Assembly (NCBI GenBank): GCA_036346205.1
Contig: JARFJB010000762.1
Coordinates: 4,946,501 to 5,010,500, forward strand
DNA from: Vesta saturnalis
Taxonomy: Eukaryota; Arthropoda; Insecta; Coleoptera; Lampyridae
Length of the DNA stretch: 64,000 nt
Direction: 5' to 3'
This document shows, in pieces, positions 36,165 to 46,930 of the stretch. Position 1 is the first letter of the stretch, and the number at the start of each line of letters is the position of its first letter. The notes under the pieces were generated by a model. The model saw nothing but the letters and a program-made list of their open reading frames with translations. It searched no databases and was not told where the DNA came from. A program made the translations under genes and the position numbers.

Positions 36165-36614
36165 GCGCGAGTTTTAATTAAAAAAAACTATAAATAGTTA
36201 CAGTATATATCAACTTACTTGGATGTGTCTGACTGAAAGGGGGTATAATTGTGCAAGTGAGATGACATTCGACCACTAATAATATGCTTGAGTTTGATAA
36301 ATAATTTTTTTATTACAAGCTTGATTCATTCAATTATAACTTAAAAAATGATGATTTCAAAATGTACAATGCTGACTAATAGACTGCATACAATGTGCGT
36401 ACATTAACCAATAACTTTTGATGCCAGCAGTTCACTATAAATAAAATTCTTTAAAAAAATTGTAAATTTGGAGTCCTAATCAAAACTAAATGCTTCAGTA
36501 ACATGTATGCATGTATCGTGTTGAAAAATTTGTTTAGTAAGAATTAGGCGCAAATTTCAAAAAGTTCAGGAGCGCATCACGTTTTCACAGAAAAGCTCAA
36601 CTGAACGGAGCAGT

Positions 36615-37280
36615 TTAAGGTATTAGATATTCATCATATCTTTTCCTATAGCGACCATTAATAACCTCAGCATCTTTGTTTATGACCATGAAAGCGAACG
36701 GATCTGCCCAACACTTTGAACACATGTGCCGAAACAATTTCATGCTTATGGTGGGACTTATATGATCCTCATACAAATGTTTTAGGTTTAATTCTCTTGA
36801 TCAAATAATATAATTAAATTTGCATTGTGACGAATTAATTGTTTTGGAATTTTACTGTTTGACCCACATAGAAACAGTCAATATCGTTATGCCTACTCAC
36901 CGCTTTTGACAAGCGATATCATCGAAGATAAAAATAGAGTTTGACTGCACAATTAGGCTCAATCACATCCTGATTATCTCTGAAGGTAAAGTAGCCTATG
37001 TGCTTCATTGGAAGTAAGATTTCCTGTAAAAGTTTATACTTATTTTGATTCAATGTCTTAGAGTATACGTGTATACGTATACATGCTTAAATTTCAAACC
37101 ATTTTTCTCGGTAAGCAGACTGATCATTGCGTTTGTTTTACCGCAATTGGATGGATCGCATATAATGCTGCGTATACCATTAGTAAGTAAAGCTCCATGT
37201 TTTGAAGTAATAGACTTTTCATCATCGTCAAAGTCATGATTTTGAATTGGAAGTTTTTGTTTCTGAGCAACTACTTTCAT
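36615..37280 (-). pseudogene. A32-like (FtsK/HerA) packaging-type ATPase relic
   Basis: The first frame from ATG 37,280 reads KLPIQNHDFDDDEKSITSKH, then IICDPSNCGKTNAMISLL (Walker A, GxxNCGKT with the leading Gly changed to Asp), then NGLKFKHVYVYTYTL. Other frames continue in order: SNSIFIFDDIACQKR (Walker B, hydrophobic strand then DD), DCFYVGQTV, NLKHLYEDHI, CSKCWADPFAFMVINKDAEV and NGRYRKRYDEYL, with a stop at 36,615-36,617. This set matches DNA-packaging ATPases of Maverick/Polinton and adintovirus-type elements. The whole roughly 215-residue length is present but carries frameshifts and stops. It is the clearest evidence for a viral-type insertion here. Confidence 0.75.
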
Positions 37281-37284
37281 CCTT

Positions 37285-37635
37285 GCTGGTGGATGAAATA
37301 AAACTAAACGAATATTTACAACATCTTTGTTTATATACTAAACTATATTACAATAACTATAAATTACATGAAGAATTGTGGTACAGTAGTGATCAAATCT
37401 ACAAAAAGTAGTTTAAGCGTTCTTTGATATAATACAACATATTATTATCCCCGATAAGAGTTTTAACTGGTGTGCTATAAATTCAAAGTGTGCAAATGAA
37501 TTTATTATTAAGACATTATTTGATAAAAAGATTAAATTAGATAACACCATTAAAAGTTTTATGAAATTGTGCGACGATAAAGGTTACAATTCATTAACTT
37601 TTGATGAAGTACTAGATACTAGACAACATCAATAA
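37285..37635 (+). pseudogene. Unrecognised reading frames divergent from the ATPase
   Basis: Starting a few bases from the ATPase start codon but on the other strand, a frame reads DEIKLNEYLQHLCLYTKLYY then NNYKLHEELWYSSDQIYKK and stops near 37,410. Another frame at 37,458-37,635 reads NWCAINSKCANEFIIKTLFD, DNTIKSFMKLCDDKGYNSL and FDEVLDTRQHQ, then a stop. Both have protein-like composition and may be parts of one gene separated by decay. Head-to-head spacing with the ATPase suggests a shared divergent promoter. I recognise no family. Confidence 0.35.
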
Positions 37636-37845
37636 AGGTGAAACAAATTCAAATTCCTGCTTGGGATGAGGTGTGGGCCAGATTCCCGAATATGGCCATC
37701 CAGTAATTGAAGTGATTATAGAAGTACTTAGGTTCACTTTATAAGATAATTTTTATGTAATATGTAAGAAATAAAATACAATTGTTTTCATTTTGCGTTT
37801 TATTTCATCTAAGAGCTACGTACTTTGATATAAACTATTCCTAAT

Positions 37846-38126
37846 CAAAAACAGGTACCCACCTGTTTTTTCGAAACAGGTTAAAACAGTTCAAAAACAG
37901 GTATCTAGGTTAAAACAGCTCAAAAACAGATACCTGTTCTCCATAAACAGGTCAAAACAGCTCAAAAACAGGTTCCTGTTTTCCAGAAACAAGTACCCGT
38001 TTTCCAAAAACAGATCAAAACCGCTCAAAAAGAGATACCTGCTTTCCACAAACAGGTCAAAACAAATACCTGTTTTCCAAAAAACGGGTACCTGTTTTAC
38101 AGAAACAATTCAAAAACAGGTATCAG
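37846..38126. repeat. Tandem array of CAGGTACCTG palindromes
   Basis: About six degenerate units near 45 bp, each with AACAGGTACCTGTTTTCC and a linker AAACAGGTCAAAACAGCTCAA. The core AACAGGTACCTGTT is a perfect palindrome, so the array is full of nested inverted repeats. It lies between the ATPase block and the next minus-strand frame. It could be a replication or protein-binding array of the parent element, or an ordinary minisatellite. Confidence 0.8.
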
Positions 38127-38218
38127 TTGGTCTATTTATTATATCTCCTGAAGATTGATTTCTTAGAGCACTGAGGTAAATAATAATATAGATGTTAGTT
38201 AATAAATCTTTATTTATT

Positions 38219-38900
38219 AGAATTTCATTACAATTTTTTCATATAAATGATACACATGAACCAAAGTGCAGTGACAGGTGTTTTGTGTATGAAAAAAGCA
38301 GCATGCATTAAGTTTAGGTAAAGTAGGTTTTTCTTCAAGTTCTGCAATACGATGTTTTTTGAATATAATCCGCTTTTCCTCATCTTAGACGTATACCTCA
38401 TCTGTTGTCGATATGAAATCGCCAAGTATACGAGGGAATAGATGTGGAGAGGTATATCCATATTCCCACTTGATAAAGTGGTGGTTGTGAATTAACCAGT
38501 TGGCCTGTTTTTGAAATTCACCATCTAAGGTGTGCCATGGAAATTGAGGGTTGACCACGGGTATAGCCAGTGTCATGGTTGAACCAGGAGTTTTAGGAGA
38601 GGTTGATAAAGCTTTATGGTAATACATTATCGGAGTTGAAGGTTTCTCGACCGCGAACAAGGCAATCTCGTGCTAGCACATGATTCTTCTACATCATGAA
38701 CAGAAAACTTCGAACGAGCCTTTACTTTCACATGACCTCCTTTACCGCATCCCAGAAAACATCTTCGCGTTTATTTTATTGCCGGCGCGCAGTAGTAATG
38801 ACGGCTGGAATAGGAGCTCATTGAGAGCTTGACGTAGATGCTTGCCTACTAAAGCAAACCTACTGATAAATGGTGGTGGCGAGATATATTATACTCCTCG
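38219..38900 (-). pseudogene. Unrecognised, possibly viral-like reading frame
   Basis: Right to left, separate frames read PPPFISRFALVGKHLRQALN (near 38,850), CGKGGHVKVKARSKFSVHDV (near 38,720) and VEKPSTPIMYYHKALSTSPK through FQKQANWLIHNHHFIKWEYG and HLFPRILGDFISTTDEVYV. They then pass one stop into DEEKRIIFKKHRIAELEEKP. The last stop is near 38,219. Composition and continuity across frames indicate a real decayed gene of about 200 residues. I cannot name its family. Its position beside the packaging ATPase suggests it belongs to the same element, perhaps as a structural protein. Confidence 0.4.
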
Positions 38901-39244
38901 GCGGTGGGTCAAGACTTGCGGTAACATATTCCACGACCTTTCTCTACGTTTTTTGCAGTCCCCTTGGGAATTATTATTCTAATTAATTGATGTGGGAAAT
39001 GAAGACCGCGGAGGAAATTTTGCCAAGCTCTCCAAAAGTTTTGGTTATTACGATACCACAGAAAAATACTGTATTTCAGGATTTCTAGGGGCGCCATCAG
39101 AGGTCCTTCTATAAGGTTAATTATGGCGTGATGATTGAGGTTCCTGAAACTATTTCAGACACTTGCAAATCATTTTCCTCTTGTTACGAAATGATATGTA
39201 GGTCGTTGTCTGCGATCCTATAACATACTATTGCTTTCAGAAAA

Positions 39245-39980
39245 ATATAGGGTCGCTCACTCCATCGCACGTCACATCAAGTACCTTCAGCTTCGAATAC
39301 GGACGCAAATTGAAGATGAAGCTTTTGATCTAGAAATCAAGACAGAAAATCAAGAGTACCTTGTATTAAATGTCGTAAAGCAATATGCATCACACACAAG
39401 AAAGAAGAGAAAAGAACTTATTGTCTGGTCTGCCAGAAAACAAAGTTCGTGATTTTGAATAAATTTCTGGAAGTGACATTTTTCAAATAGAATAATTAAA
39501 TAAAACATTTGTCTGAGCTTTGTTTAGTTATTTATTGTAATAGGTAAATACTGTATAATAAAACTAATAATATCAGAGTGTACACCGAAATTCACACCTG
39601 CGTGGAGTACGGGAGACACCCCGCTTGGCTGCTAATTAACATACAAAACCTATTTTACAGTAGCAACACCCTTGGGAATTTCATCTTTTGTTAAATAGTT
39701 ACTATATACGTAAATCAATTATAGTTTATTCACACCACTTAACGTGTTTGGTTTTATTGTGGTTTTCTTTTTTTATTTAAAAAGAATCCAAGCACTCGTA
39801 AATAGAGTATTTATATTGTTCTATTCTTAGAAATATTATACAACAGACTGATAAGAGGTGACGGTTTTAAGAGAGCAATGATTTTATATTTCGGTCACTA
39901 GGTCAGGAAGTGTTATGCATCTCTGCCTTTAAAATTTAATTACGAATACTGCATTTATTTATGTAGCAGTTTAGATTCAG
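39245..39980 (+). repeat. Inverted piggyBac 3' end (left arm of large inverted duplication)
   Basis: Plus-strand copy of the piggyBac family at 43.9-45.6 kb. At 39,310-39,440 a frame reads RNQDRKSRVPCIKCRKAICI, then TYCLVCQ, the Cys/His finger at the C-terminus; two of its early Cys codons have become stops. The 3' flank matches the reverse complement of 43,300-43,930, including cacccttgggaattt, aagaatccaagcactcgtaaa and ccctgaatctaaactgctacat-type strings, so homology continues well past the gene. The rest of the transposase is absent on this side. Confidence 0.8.
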
Positions 39981-40118
39981 GGGTTATAAGAATTATTGTT
40001 TGTTTATACAGAAGTAATCTGATATGCAGATTTAAAGATCTATGCGGCGCTTGTATTTAACGATTTTACGAAATATAAACATTTTCGTAAGTGGAAAACA
40101 GGAGTTTTAATAGTCTAC

Positions 40119-40268
40119 TTCCTATGCGATTAATTTATCACATACTGGGAAATCTTATATAATGGAAATCGGGATTTCTACTTTCAAATTAAATTCCTAT
40201 GCGATTAATTTATCACATACTGGGAAATCTTATATAATGGAAATAGGGATTTCTACTTTCAAATTAAG
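40119..40268. repeat. Tandem duplication, 75-bp unit, two copies
   Basis: 40,119-40,193 and 40,194-40,268 are nearly identical (ttcctatgcgattaatttatcacatac..ggatttctactttcaaattaa); one C/A difference is obvious. This suggests a recent duplication. Confidence 0.9.
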
Positions 40269-40769
40269 TAAATATAAACTGAAAGGAATTTAATTTCTCT
40301 TTCTGGAAGTAGATTTACTGTTTAAAGAATTTGTTTTCTTTCAGGAAGCGGAAGGTATTGCGTTATTAATTATTCTGGATACAGACAAACAATTATCAGT
40401 ATTAGTTACAGCTGTCAGGATTTATAACAGGAAAATCTGACTGGGGCCGATTGTCCAGGTATTGTGTTTTAGGAAGGATTATCTAGCCAAACGGGCGATA
40501 CGCACCATTGGCTATATAGAAAGATGCTAGATCGAACAGGCCTACTCCTTTCGGAAAAGCAAAGGTAATAACGTCACCTCTTCATGCCTACGACTTAGGG
40601 AATGACTCCTTAGGAGTGTATTGTGTAAGAGTATTTGTTTTCCACGGGCGTTTGCTCCATGGAAGTATCAGAGTATTAGGCTTTGCAGTGTTTTACAGAC
40701 AAGATCGATTTATGATCTATGTGATAAAAAATTCTATGATTTACCCCACTGGACCGGCAGGTAGAAGTA

Positions 40770-40900
40770 AACTAAATGCGGCGGTTCCGTAGGTCGGTAA
40801 AGACCTCAGAACGGAAGCGGCAATAGAAGTTGAAGACTTCAGGACGGAACCGGTAAGATAGTTACTTCAGTGCGGAAATGGTAGGATAATAATTAATCTC
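40770..40900. repeat. Short degenerate minisatellite
   Basis: Three to four units of about 38-40 bp around cttcaggacggaaccggtaag, GC-richer than the surroundings. Confidence 0.5.
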
Positions 40901-41201
40901 GCGTCGCGGTTCCACTTATATAGTACGCGCTCTAACGTGATTGGATGACGATCTAATTCGCGATCGGATAGGATTGAACTAAAAATGAGTGGTATTCTGG
41001 TGGGGTTCTTTCGTCGAAATCTTAAAACGATTTCTTGATTGCGGAAAAAGGAGTAAAATTTAATTGTTTTAACTGTACCGGAGCATTTTTTTATAACATA
41101 AACAAACAAAATAAATAATTAAATAAAGGATTTTTGTACAGATTTCTGGATCTTTACAAACTGATAATTAGTAAATTCTATAAATACAAGGTATCTCAGG
41201 G

Positions 41202-43128
41202 TATCCGTTCGTTAGAAGTTTCCGTGGTTGAAAAAAACGCAGAATTCTGAATTTTGAGACTCTAGGGTTATTCAAGACCTTCCTTTATTTTAAAATATTT
41301 TTAAGGTCATACAATTTCCGGTTATCCCAGAAGTCGCTATTAACTTCCTTATTTTAAATTGAATGTCCGGTATAGGTATTACTTTATTTGTTGATCCCTG
41401 AGAAAATATCATGAGTTCCATCAGGTTTTACTGTACTGTTTCTTAGATATCATGATTCCTTTGAGAATGTTTCAACAGTGCGCCATTTACCCCCTTGTGA
41501 CTGGGTGTAAGCGGTTATGGGGTAGACAAAAGCACCAAAATGGTACTTGCGAAATCCACATTGCCAATTGATTCATCGGATAAAGGGGTTCTAAAATTTG
41601 GTGACCAATTACATCATTTTCAAAGGTGAAAAGTTCATTATTTCAAATGTGACACCCTGTATATTATTGGATGGTCGGGTACAGAATTTGATTCTGCATA
41701 GATTTGCTATAACTTTGCAATGGTTTTCTTGTTAATCCATATTTTTTATCAAAAGCCAATTAAACTCACAAAGTCCTATGTAGTAAGCCATGATTTGGAC
41801 AGGAATAGAAACAATGGTGATTTTATGTCAAAGCAGTAGGTATTAACTCACAGATTCGTTAGGTATCTACTTACAGTTCTAGCGATTTTGTTAATTTTTC
41901 AGGTACAGTTTATAAAGGACAATGTTAAAATTGGTTTTATACGCATGGAGAATGTGGAAAAATTGTTAAATGATTATTTAACGAACTCAATCCGGACCTA
42001 CCAACGGTGACTCCCGGAAAATTTGCAAAAACCAAAGCTTGGTTTATGGCAATTACCTAAGCCCGTAATAGATAATGAAAATAACCAGGTGAATGTGTTG
42101 GCTTATTTTTGAGCTTATACAGGAATTCAACTCCAGCACCAGCGCTGGATTTGGGTGTATCAAGAGCATCAATCCACAGAATATGTATTACAAAAACATA
42201 AAATGCATTCTTTTTGAAAGATAACTGTACACGGATTACGTCTTGGTGATGAAGCAAGACACGTCAACTTTTGCAAGTTCATGTGCATAAAAATTACCGA
42301 AAATCCGAGATTTTTTTATAAGAAAATCAGCAGGCAAGGAAGCATAAAACGCCTAAACAATCACTACTGGACACTCGATAGTCCACATGTCATAAGAGAA
42401 CATAATCACCATGACCGCTTTAGTTTTAATGTCTTTTGTTTAATTGTGGGTAATATAGCGGCATGACAAGTATACGAAGAACATTTTAATGGGGTTAGAC
42501 ATTTGGAGATATTTAGTGGATTTGTCAGTGATTTCATAAATGCCCTACATCCACATGACAGAACAAACAGTTGTATCAGCTAGATACTGCTCCAGCACAT
42601 TCCACTACAACTGCAGTGGAATCAAGTTCTGTGTCTGACCATGCAATAATATACAGGGTGTCACACTTCCAAAAACAAACTTTGAAAATGTAATTGGTCA
42701 TAAAATTTTGGACAACCCGTATGAGATAAATCAATTGTCAATGTGGATTTCGAAAGTATCATTCAGAACTTCCGTCTACTCCAGAAGCACTTACCACCAG
42801 TGGAAAATGGATAAAAGGTGCAGTGTAGGAGGTAAGGCTACGTCTTTCAAAATTTTTAATAAGACAAAGATATCTAAGAAACAGTTGTAAATAGATGTAG
42901 GAAAACCTGATGGAACCCATCACGACATTTTCTCAGGAAACCAAAAATCAAATAATATTCCGGGCGATCTATTTAGAATAAGGAAGTTAATGCCGACGTC
43001 TGCGATAACCGGAAGACATATAAACTTGAAAGTATTTTAAATGAAAGAGAATATTGAATAACCCTGGAGTCCAAAAATTCAGAATTATACGATTTTTCTA
43101 ACCATGAAAACTTCTAACGAACGCGTCC
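41202..43128 (+). mobile_element. Mariner-like element between 500-bp inverted arms
   Basis: Left arm 41,202-41,700 and right arm 42,613-43,128 are inverted copies. Shared strings include ttcgttagaagtttccgtgg/ttttcatgg, gactc.agggttattcaa, ccatcaggttttcctac, cgaaatccacattg and caattacat. Near the inner edge of each arm is a terminus-like CAGGGTGTCAC flanked by TA (41,652-41,661 and 42,653-42,664), so the arms may themselves be inverted MITE-like units. Between them is a plus-strand transposase relic. The whole lies within the larger inverted piggyBac arms. Confidence 0.7.
41900..42620 (+). pseudogene. Mariner-like transposase relic
   Basis: At 41,940-42,045 a frame gives THGECGKIVK, a stop, then LFNELNPDLPTVTPGKFAKT, matching the N-terminal DNA-binding domain (short helix-turn-helix protein start, ..YGe..N...A...f..l.P..PtpTp..F). 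At 42,285-42,465 another frame gives FYKKISRQGSIKRLNNHYWT then EHNHHDRFSFNVFCLIVGN, matching the section after the first catalytic Asp (..NrhN.HYW..NPH...E...Q.RfSvNVWcGivGd). The first Asp block itself and the second and third Asp blocks are not visible. Heavily decayed. Confidence 0.65.
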
Positions 43129-43299
43129 GTCAAAGCCAAAGTTTATAACAAAAACAATAAGACAAACTTGTAGTACCAAACATTAAGTCCTATACCTGGG
43201 AGATTGAAACTCAGTATTTAATAAAAAAATTTAATCGACCTACTCGAAAAACTTTCCATAGTATACTTCCTGATATGATTCAGTCTAATACTTACGTCC

Positions 43300-43936
43300 C
43301 TGAATCTAAACTGCTACATAAATAAATGCAGTATTCGTAATTCAATTTCAAAGCAGAGATGAATAACACTTCCAGACCTAGTGACCGAGATATAAAATCA
43401 TTGCTCTCTTAAAGCCGTTAACTTTTATCAGTCCATTGTATAATATTTCTAAGAATGGAATAATATAAATACCCTTTATATTTACGAGTGCTTGGATTCT
43501 TTTTAAATAAAAAAAGGAAACTACAATAAAACCAAACACATTGAGTGGTGTGAATAAACTATTTAATTTATTTGCGTAAATAGTAATCATTTAACACAAT
43601 ATGAAATTCCCAAGGGTGTTGATACTGTAAAATAGGTTTTGTACGTTAATTATTTAACCTTCCCGTGGCCAAGCTTTCGGTTATACCGCCAGCAGCTAGC
43701 GAGTATGTACCTATTAAAATAAATAACTAAACAAGCCCAAACAAACGTTTTATTTAACTATTGTTTACTATTCACAGGCTTAAAGAAAATTTCACTGTAA
43801 TTAATAACTAAACCTATGGTATAACTAAATCAACCAACGAAAAGAATGAAAGATGTTAGAAATAGTAGTTTAGCTATTTACTAAAAGAAAACAAAATCCT
43901 ATTTGAAAAATGTTACTTCTAGAAATTTATTCAAAA
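43300..43936 (-). repeat. piggyBac 3' flank (right arm of large inverted duplication)
   Basis: Reverse-complement partner of 39,480-39,980. In the left arm 1.2 kb separates the end of this homology from the mariner-like arm; here only about 170 bp does. Thus one side gained or the other lost about 1 kb after the duplication. Confidence 0.75.
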
Positions 43937-45615
43937 TTAAGAACTTTTTTTCCTGCAGACTAGACAATGAGTTCTTTTCTCTTCTTTTCTGTGTGTGATG
44001 CATATTGCTTTACGACGTTCAATACAAGATACTCTTGATTTTCTGTCTTGATTTCTAGGACAAAAGCTGCATCTTCGATTCGAAGCTGAAGGGTACCTGG
44101 TGGACATCGCTTGTGGTGGGAAATAGATTCATGACAGCTTTTAAGTTGAATGAAGGACGTTTTCATTTTGTTTCCTCTGTAAAACATTGGTTGATTAAGC
44201 GAAATTGCCAATTCCCGTAGAAATGTTCTCTTTACATTTAGCCTCCAGTCCAAGTTTTTCTTTATCCAATCGATAACCTCCATAAACAGCCTCCAAGGCC
44301 TTCTTCTGGTTTCCACGAGCACGAGTATACTCACTTGTCATTTTTACTGCTGTATAATGTAAAATAACTCTTGGTTTAAATTTTGCATCTGCACCCGCTA
44401 ATACATTACCCGGAAATTGCGTGGATAGTAATATAACCGCCTTTTCTTCTTTGGGACATATGAGACTAAAGTCATTGTTTCTGTGAAAGCGAAAATGCTG
44501 GTATGTTCTTCTCTTGAAGAATTGTGTAGTAACTGATTTGGAATTTCCCGTTTACTTAACCGCAGTGTTTCGGTTATTGTTAAACTTTTGTTTAGCAATT
44601 CAAATTCCAAAGAAATAGACTTAAAAAATTATCTACTGTAACACCTCGCCCAGTTCCATGGTAAGATTTAATCAGGTCTAACACAACTCGTTGTCCTTGG
44701 TTTACTTTCATTTTGTTGTCAATGATTCCAGTATACACTTGCAAATTTAACATATATGTAGTTTTGGTGTTTACGCAGATCCAGATTTTTATCCCATATT
44801 GCCCAGGTTTGCTTTTCATGTATACTGGAACGGACAACCTCGTCTGAAGGTTGTTCATCAAATGTTAGACATGTGCCTGGTGAATAACATTCCATATGGG
44901 CGGAACAAAATTGGTCAAAGATTGATCTAAATCTAAACGCTTGTAATTTGTCTTTTGTGTTTTCAATCTTCGTTGCTCTTTTGTAGGATTATCAAATTTT
45001 ATATGTCTGTATATACATTTGTATCGATTTCTCGACATAGCCGCAGCCAAAAGGGTTGCCTGAATTATGGTTCAGAAGACCACATTTCATTTAAATGAGT
45101 CTTTCGTTCTCGATTTCTTCAAAATGCAATCAATATTCCATTGAAGGCACTTAATTCTTCCACAATCCATTCCTTATTTTTAGTGGCGTTCGCATTATTC
45201 CACTTCTCCTGATATCTTCAACCTTGAGAATTCGTTTCTTTGCATACTTGTATATCATTTGTAACAAAGAGTAAAAATGAATTTTTTATTGCAGTTACAT
45301 TATTAGTTAATAGCTTTATAACAGATCGTCAGGTAACAATATTTTATGCCTTACGACGCGTCGAACAGGAAGTTTAGATTTCCAATTCAAACCAGCTTTC
45401 GTTGAAAATACTTTGCAGTAGGCGTCTCTTGAGTCATTATTTGAAAATAGTACATCTTGTGCAATAACTTCATCATCCACCTCTTCGTCTATGTCAACTG
45501 CGCCTTCCTCCTCCGAGACATCTTCATCAACTTCATTTAATTCATATTCATCATCACTATCACTTTCGTTCAATATTTTAGCCAATTCTTCTTTCGTAAG
45601 ATGCTTTCTGGCCAT
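43937..45615 (-). pseudogene. piggyBac-type transposase relic (copy B)
   Basis: An N-terminal frame of 99 codons from ATG 45,615 is highly acidic (KILNESDSDDEYELNEVDED), as in piggyBac N-termini. Later frames give RNRYKCIYRHIKFDNPTKEQ, then KRLDLDQSLTNFVPP, then LTFDEQ (first catalytic Asp, 44,845-44,870), VYMKSKPGQYGIKIWICVN and GRGVTVDNFLS (second Asp). Next come LRLSKREIPNQLL, TLVSYVPKKKRRL, TRRRPWRLFMEVIDW and a C-terminal finger CSFCPRNQDRKSRVSC..ICITH..C..C, ending at 43,937. The GGVD third-Asp block is not visible. Frameshifts are numerous but the order is complete, so this is a full-length dead copy. Its 3' end is duplicated in inverted form at 39.2 kb and its 5' half directly at 45,967-46,711. 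Confidence 0.85.
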
Positions 45616-45966
45616 CCTGTAATACGTGCAACTAAACGTAAATGTAAACTGCAGTGCTTTCGTTATTGCTCATAGCAACGTATATAATAATGTAATGTTT
45701 ATAAAAGTGTTTCTTACGAATGAGGAAAAACTATTTTCAAAATAAAAAATTTGTTTTTCATAAATTACTGTATGTTCAAACGTGAATAAATTCGTTCTTT
45801 TTTAAATTCTACCCGCAGTTACAATAGGCTACGGGAGTCTTCACCTTTTATTTTACATTCTACATTCAACAATAAATTCTAAGCGAGTCAAATATTTTAT
45901 TCTATATTCAAAGATCGTTATGAACGGCATTATATACACGTTAAAGGTTCAGGTAAGTTTGTTTTG

Positions 45967-46711
45967 CGTAGATCCAGATTTTATCCCATATTGCCCAGGT
46001 TTGCTTTTCATGTAGAACGAAACCTCGTCTGAAGGTTGTTCATCAAATGTTAACATGTGCCTGGTGAATAACTCATATCAACAAAATTGGTCAAAGATTG
46101 ATCTAAATCTAAACGCTTGTAATTTGTCTTTGTGTTTTCAATCTTCGTTGCTCTTTGTAGGATTATCAAATTTATATGTCTGTATATACATTTGTATCGA
46201 TTTTCGACATAGCCAGCCAAAAGGGTTGCCTGAATTATGGTTCAGAAGACCACATTTCATTTAAATGAGTCTTTCGTTCTCGATTTCTTCAAAATGCAAT
46301 CAATATTCCATTGAAGGCATATTTTCCAAATCCATTCCTTATTTTTAGTGGCGTTCGCATTATTCCACTTCTCCTGATATCTTCAACCTTGAGAATTCGT
46401 TTTTTGCATACTTGTATATCATTTGTAACAAAAGAGTAAAATGAATTTTTATTGCAGTTACATTATTAGTTAAAGCTTTATAACAGATCGTGAGGTAACA
46501 ATATTTTATGCCTTACGACGCGTCGAACAGGAAGTTTAGATTTCCAATTAAACCAGCTTTCGTTGAAAATATTTGCAGTAGGCGTCTGTTGAGTCATTAT
46601 TTGAAAATACTACATCTTGTGCAATAACTTCATCATCCACCTCTTCGTCTATGTCAACTGCGTCTTCCTCCTCCGAGACATCTTCATCAACTTCATTTAA
46701 TTCATATTCAT
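45967..46711 (-). pseudogene. Direct duplicate of piggyBac copy B 5' half, deletion-rich
   Basis: Matches 44,775-45,551 almost base for base but is about 32 bases shorter. Many differences are short losses, often in runs (ttttt to tttt near 45,980; cttttgtg to ctttgtg; ctcttttg to ctctttg; aaatttta to aaattta; gccgcagcc to gccagcc). Only a handful of substitutions were noticed. The junctions are abrupt at both ends. It adds no new coding blocks. Confidence 0.85.
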
Positions 46712-46930
46712 TCCTTACTAGGGATGGAATTCCTCTAGTAGGGTAAAATTGTAGTGACGGGAAGTGCTAATAACCATTAGTAGTTGAAGCGCATAGACAT
46801 TTCCGTGCGTGTATAGGTCTCGGCTTATAAATACAAGAAACAAAAATAGCAATGAACATAATAAAAGATAGAACGAAGAAGTATAAAATGCCTATTTAGA
46901 ACCATTACATTTCAAGCCCTTCATTTTTAG

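Noticed and set aside
37045..37239. 64-codon plus-strand frame
   Set aside because: Antisense of the ATPase, whose Walker motifs are on the minus strand.
37846..38126. CRISPR-like array
   Set aside because: Units are degenerate, spacers are not unique, and the host is eukaryotic; it is a palindromic tandem repeat.
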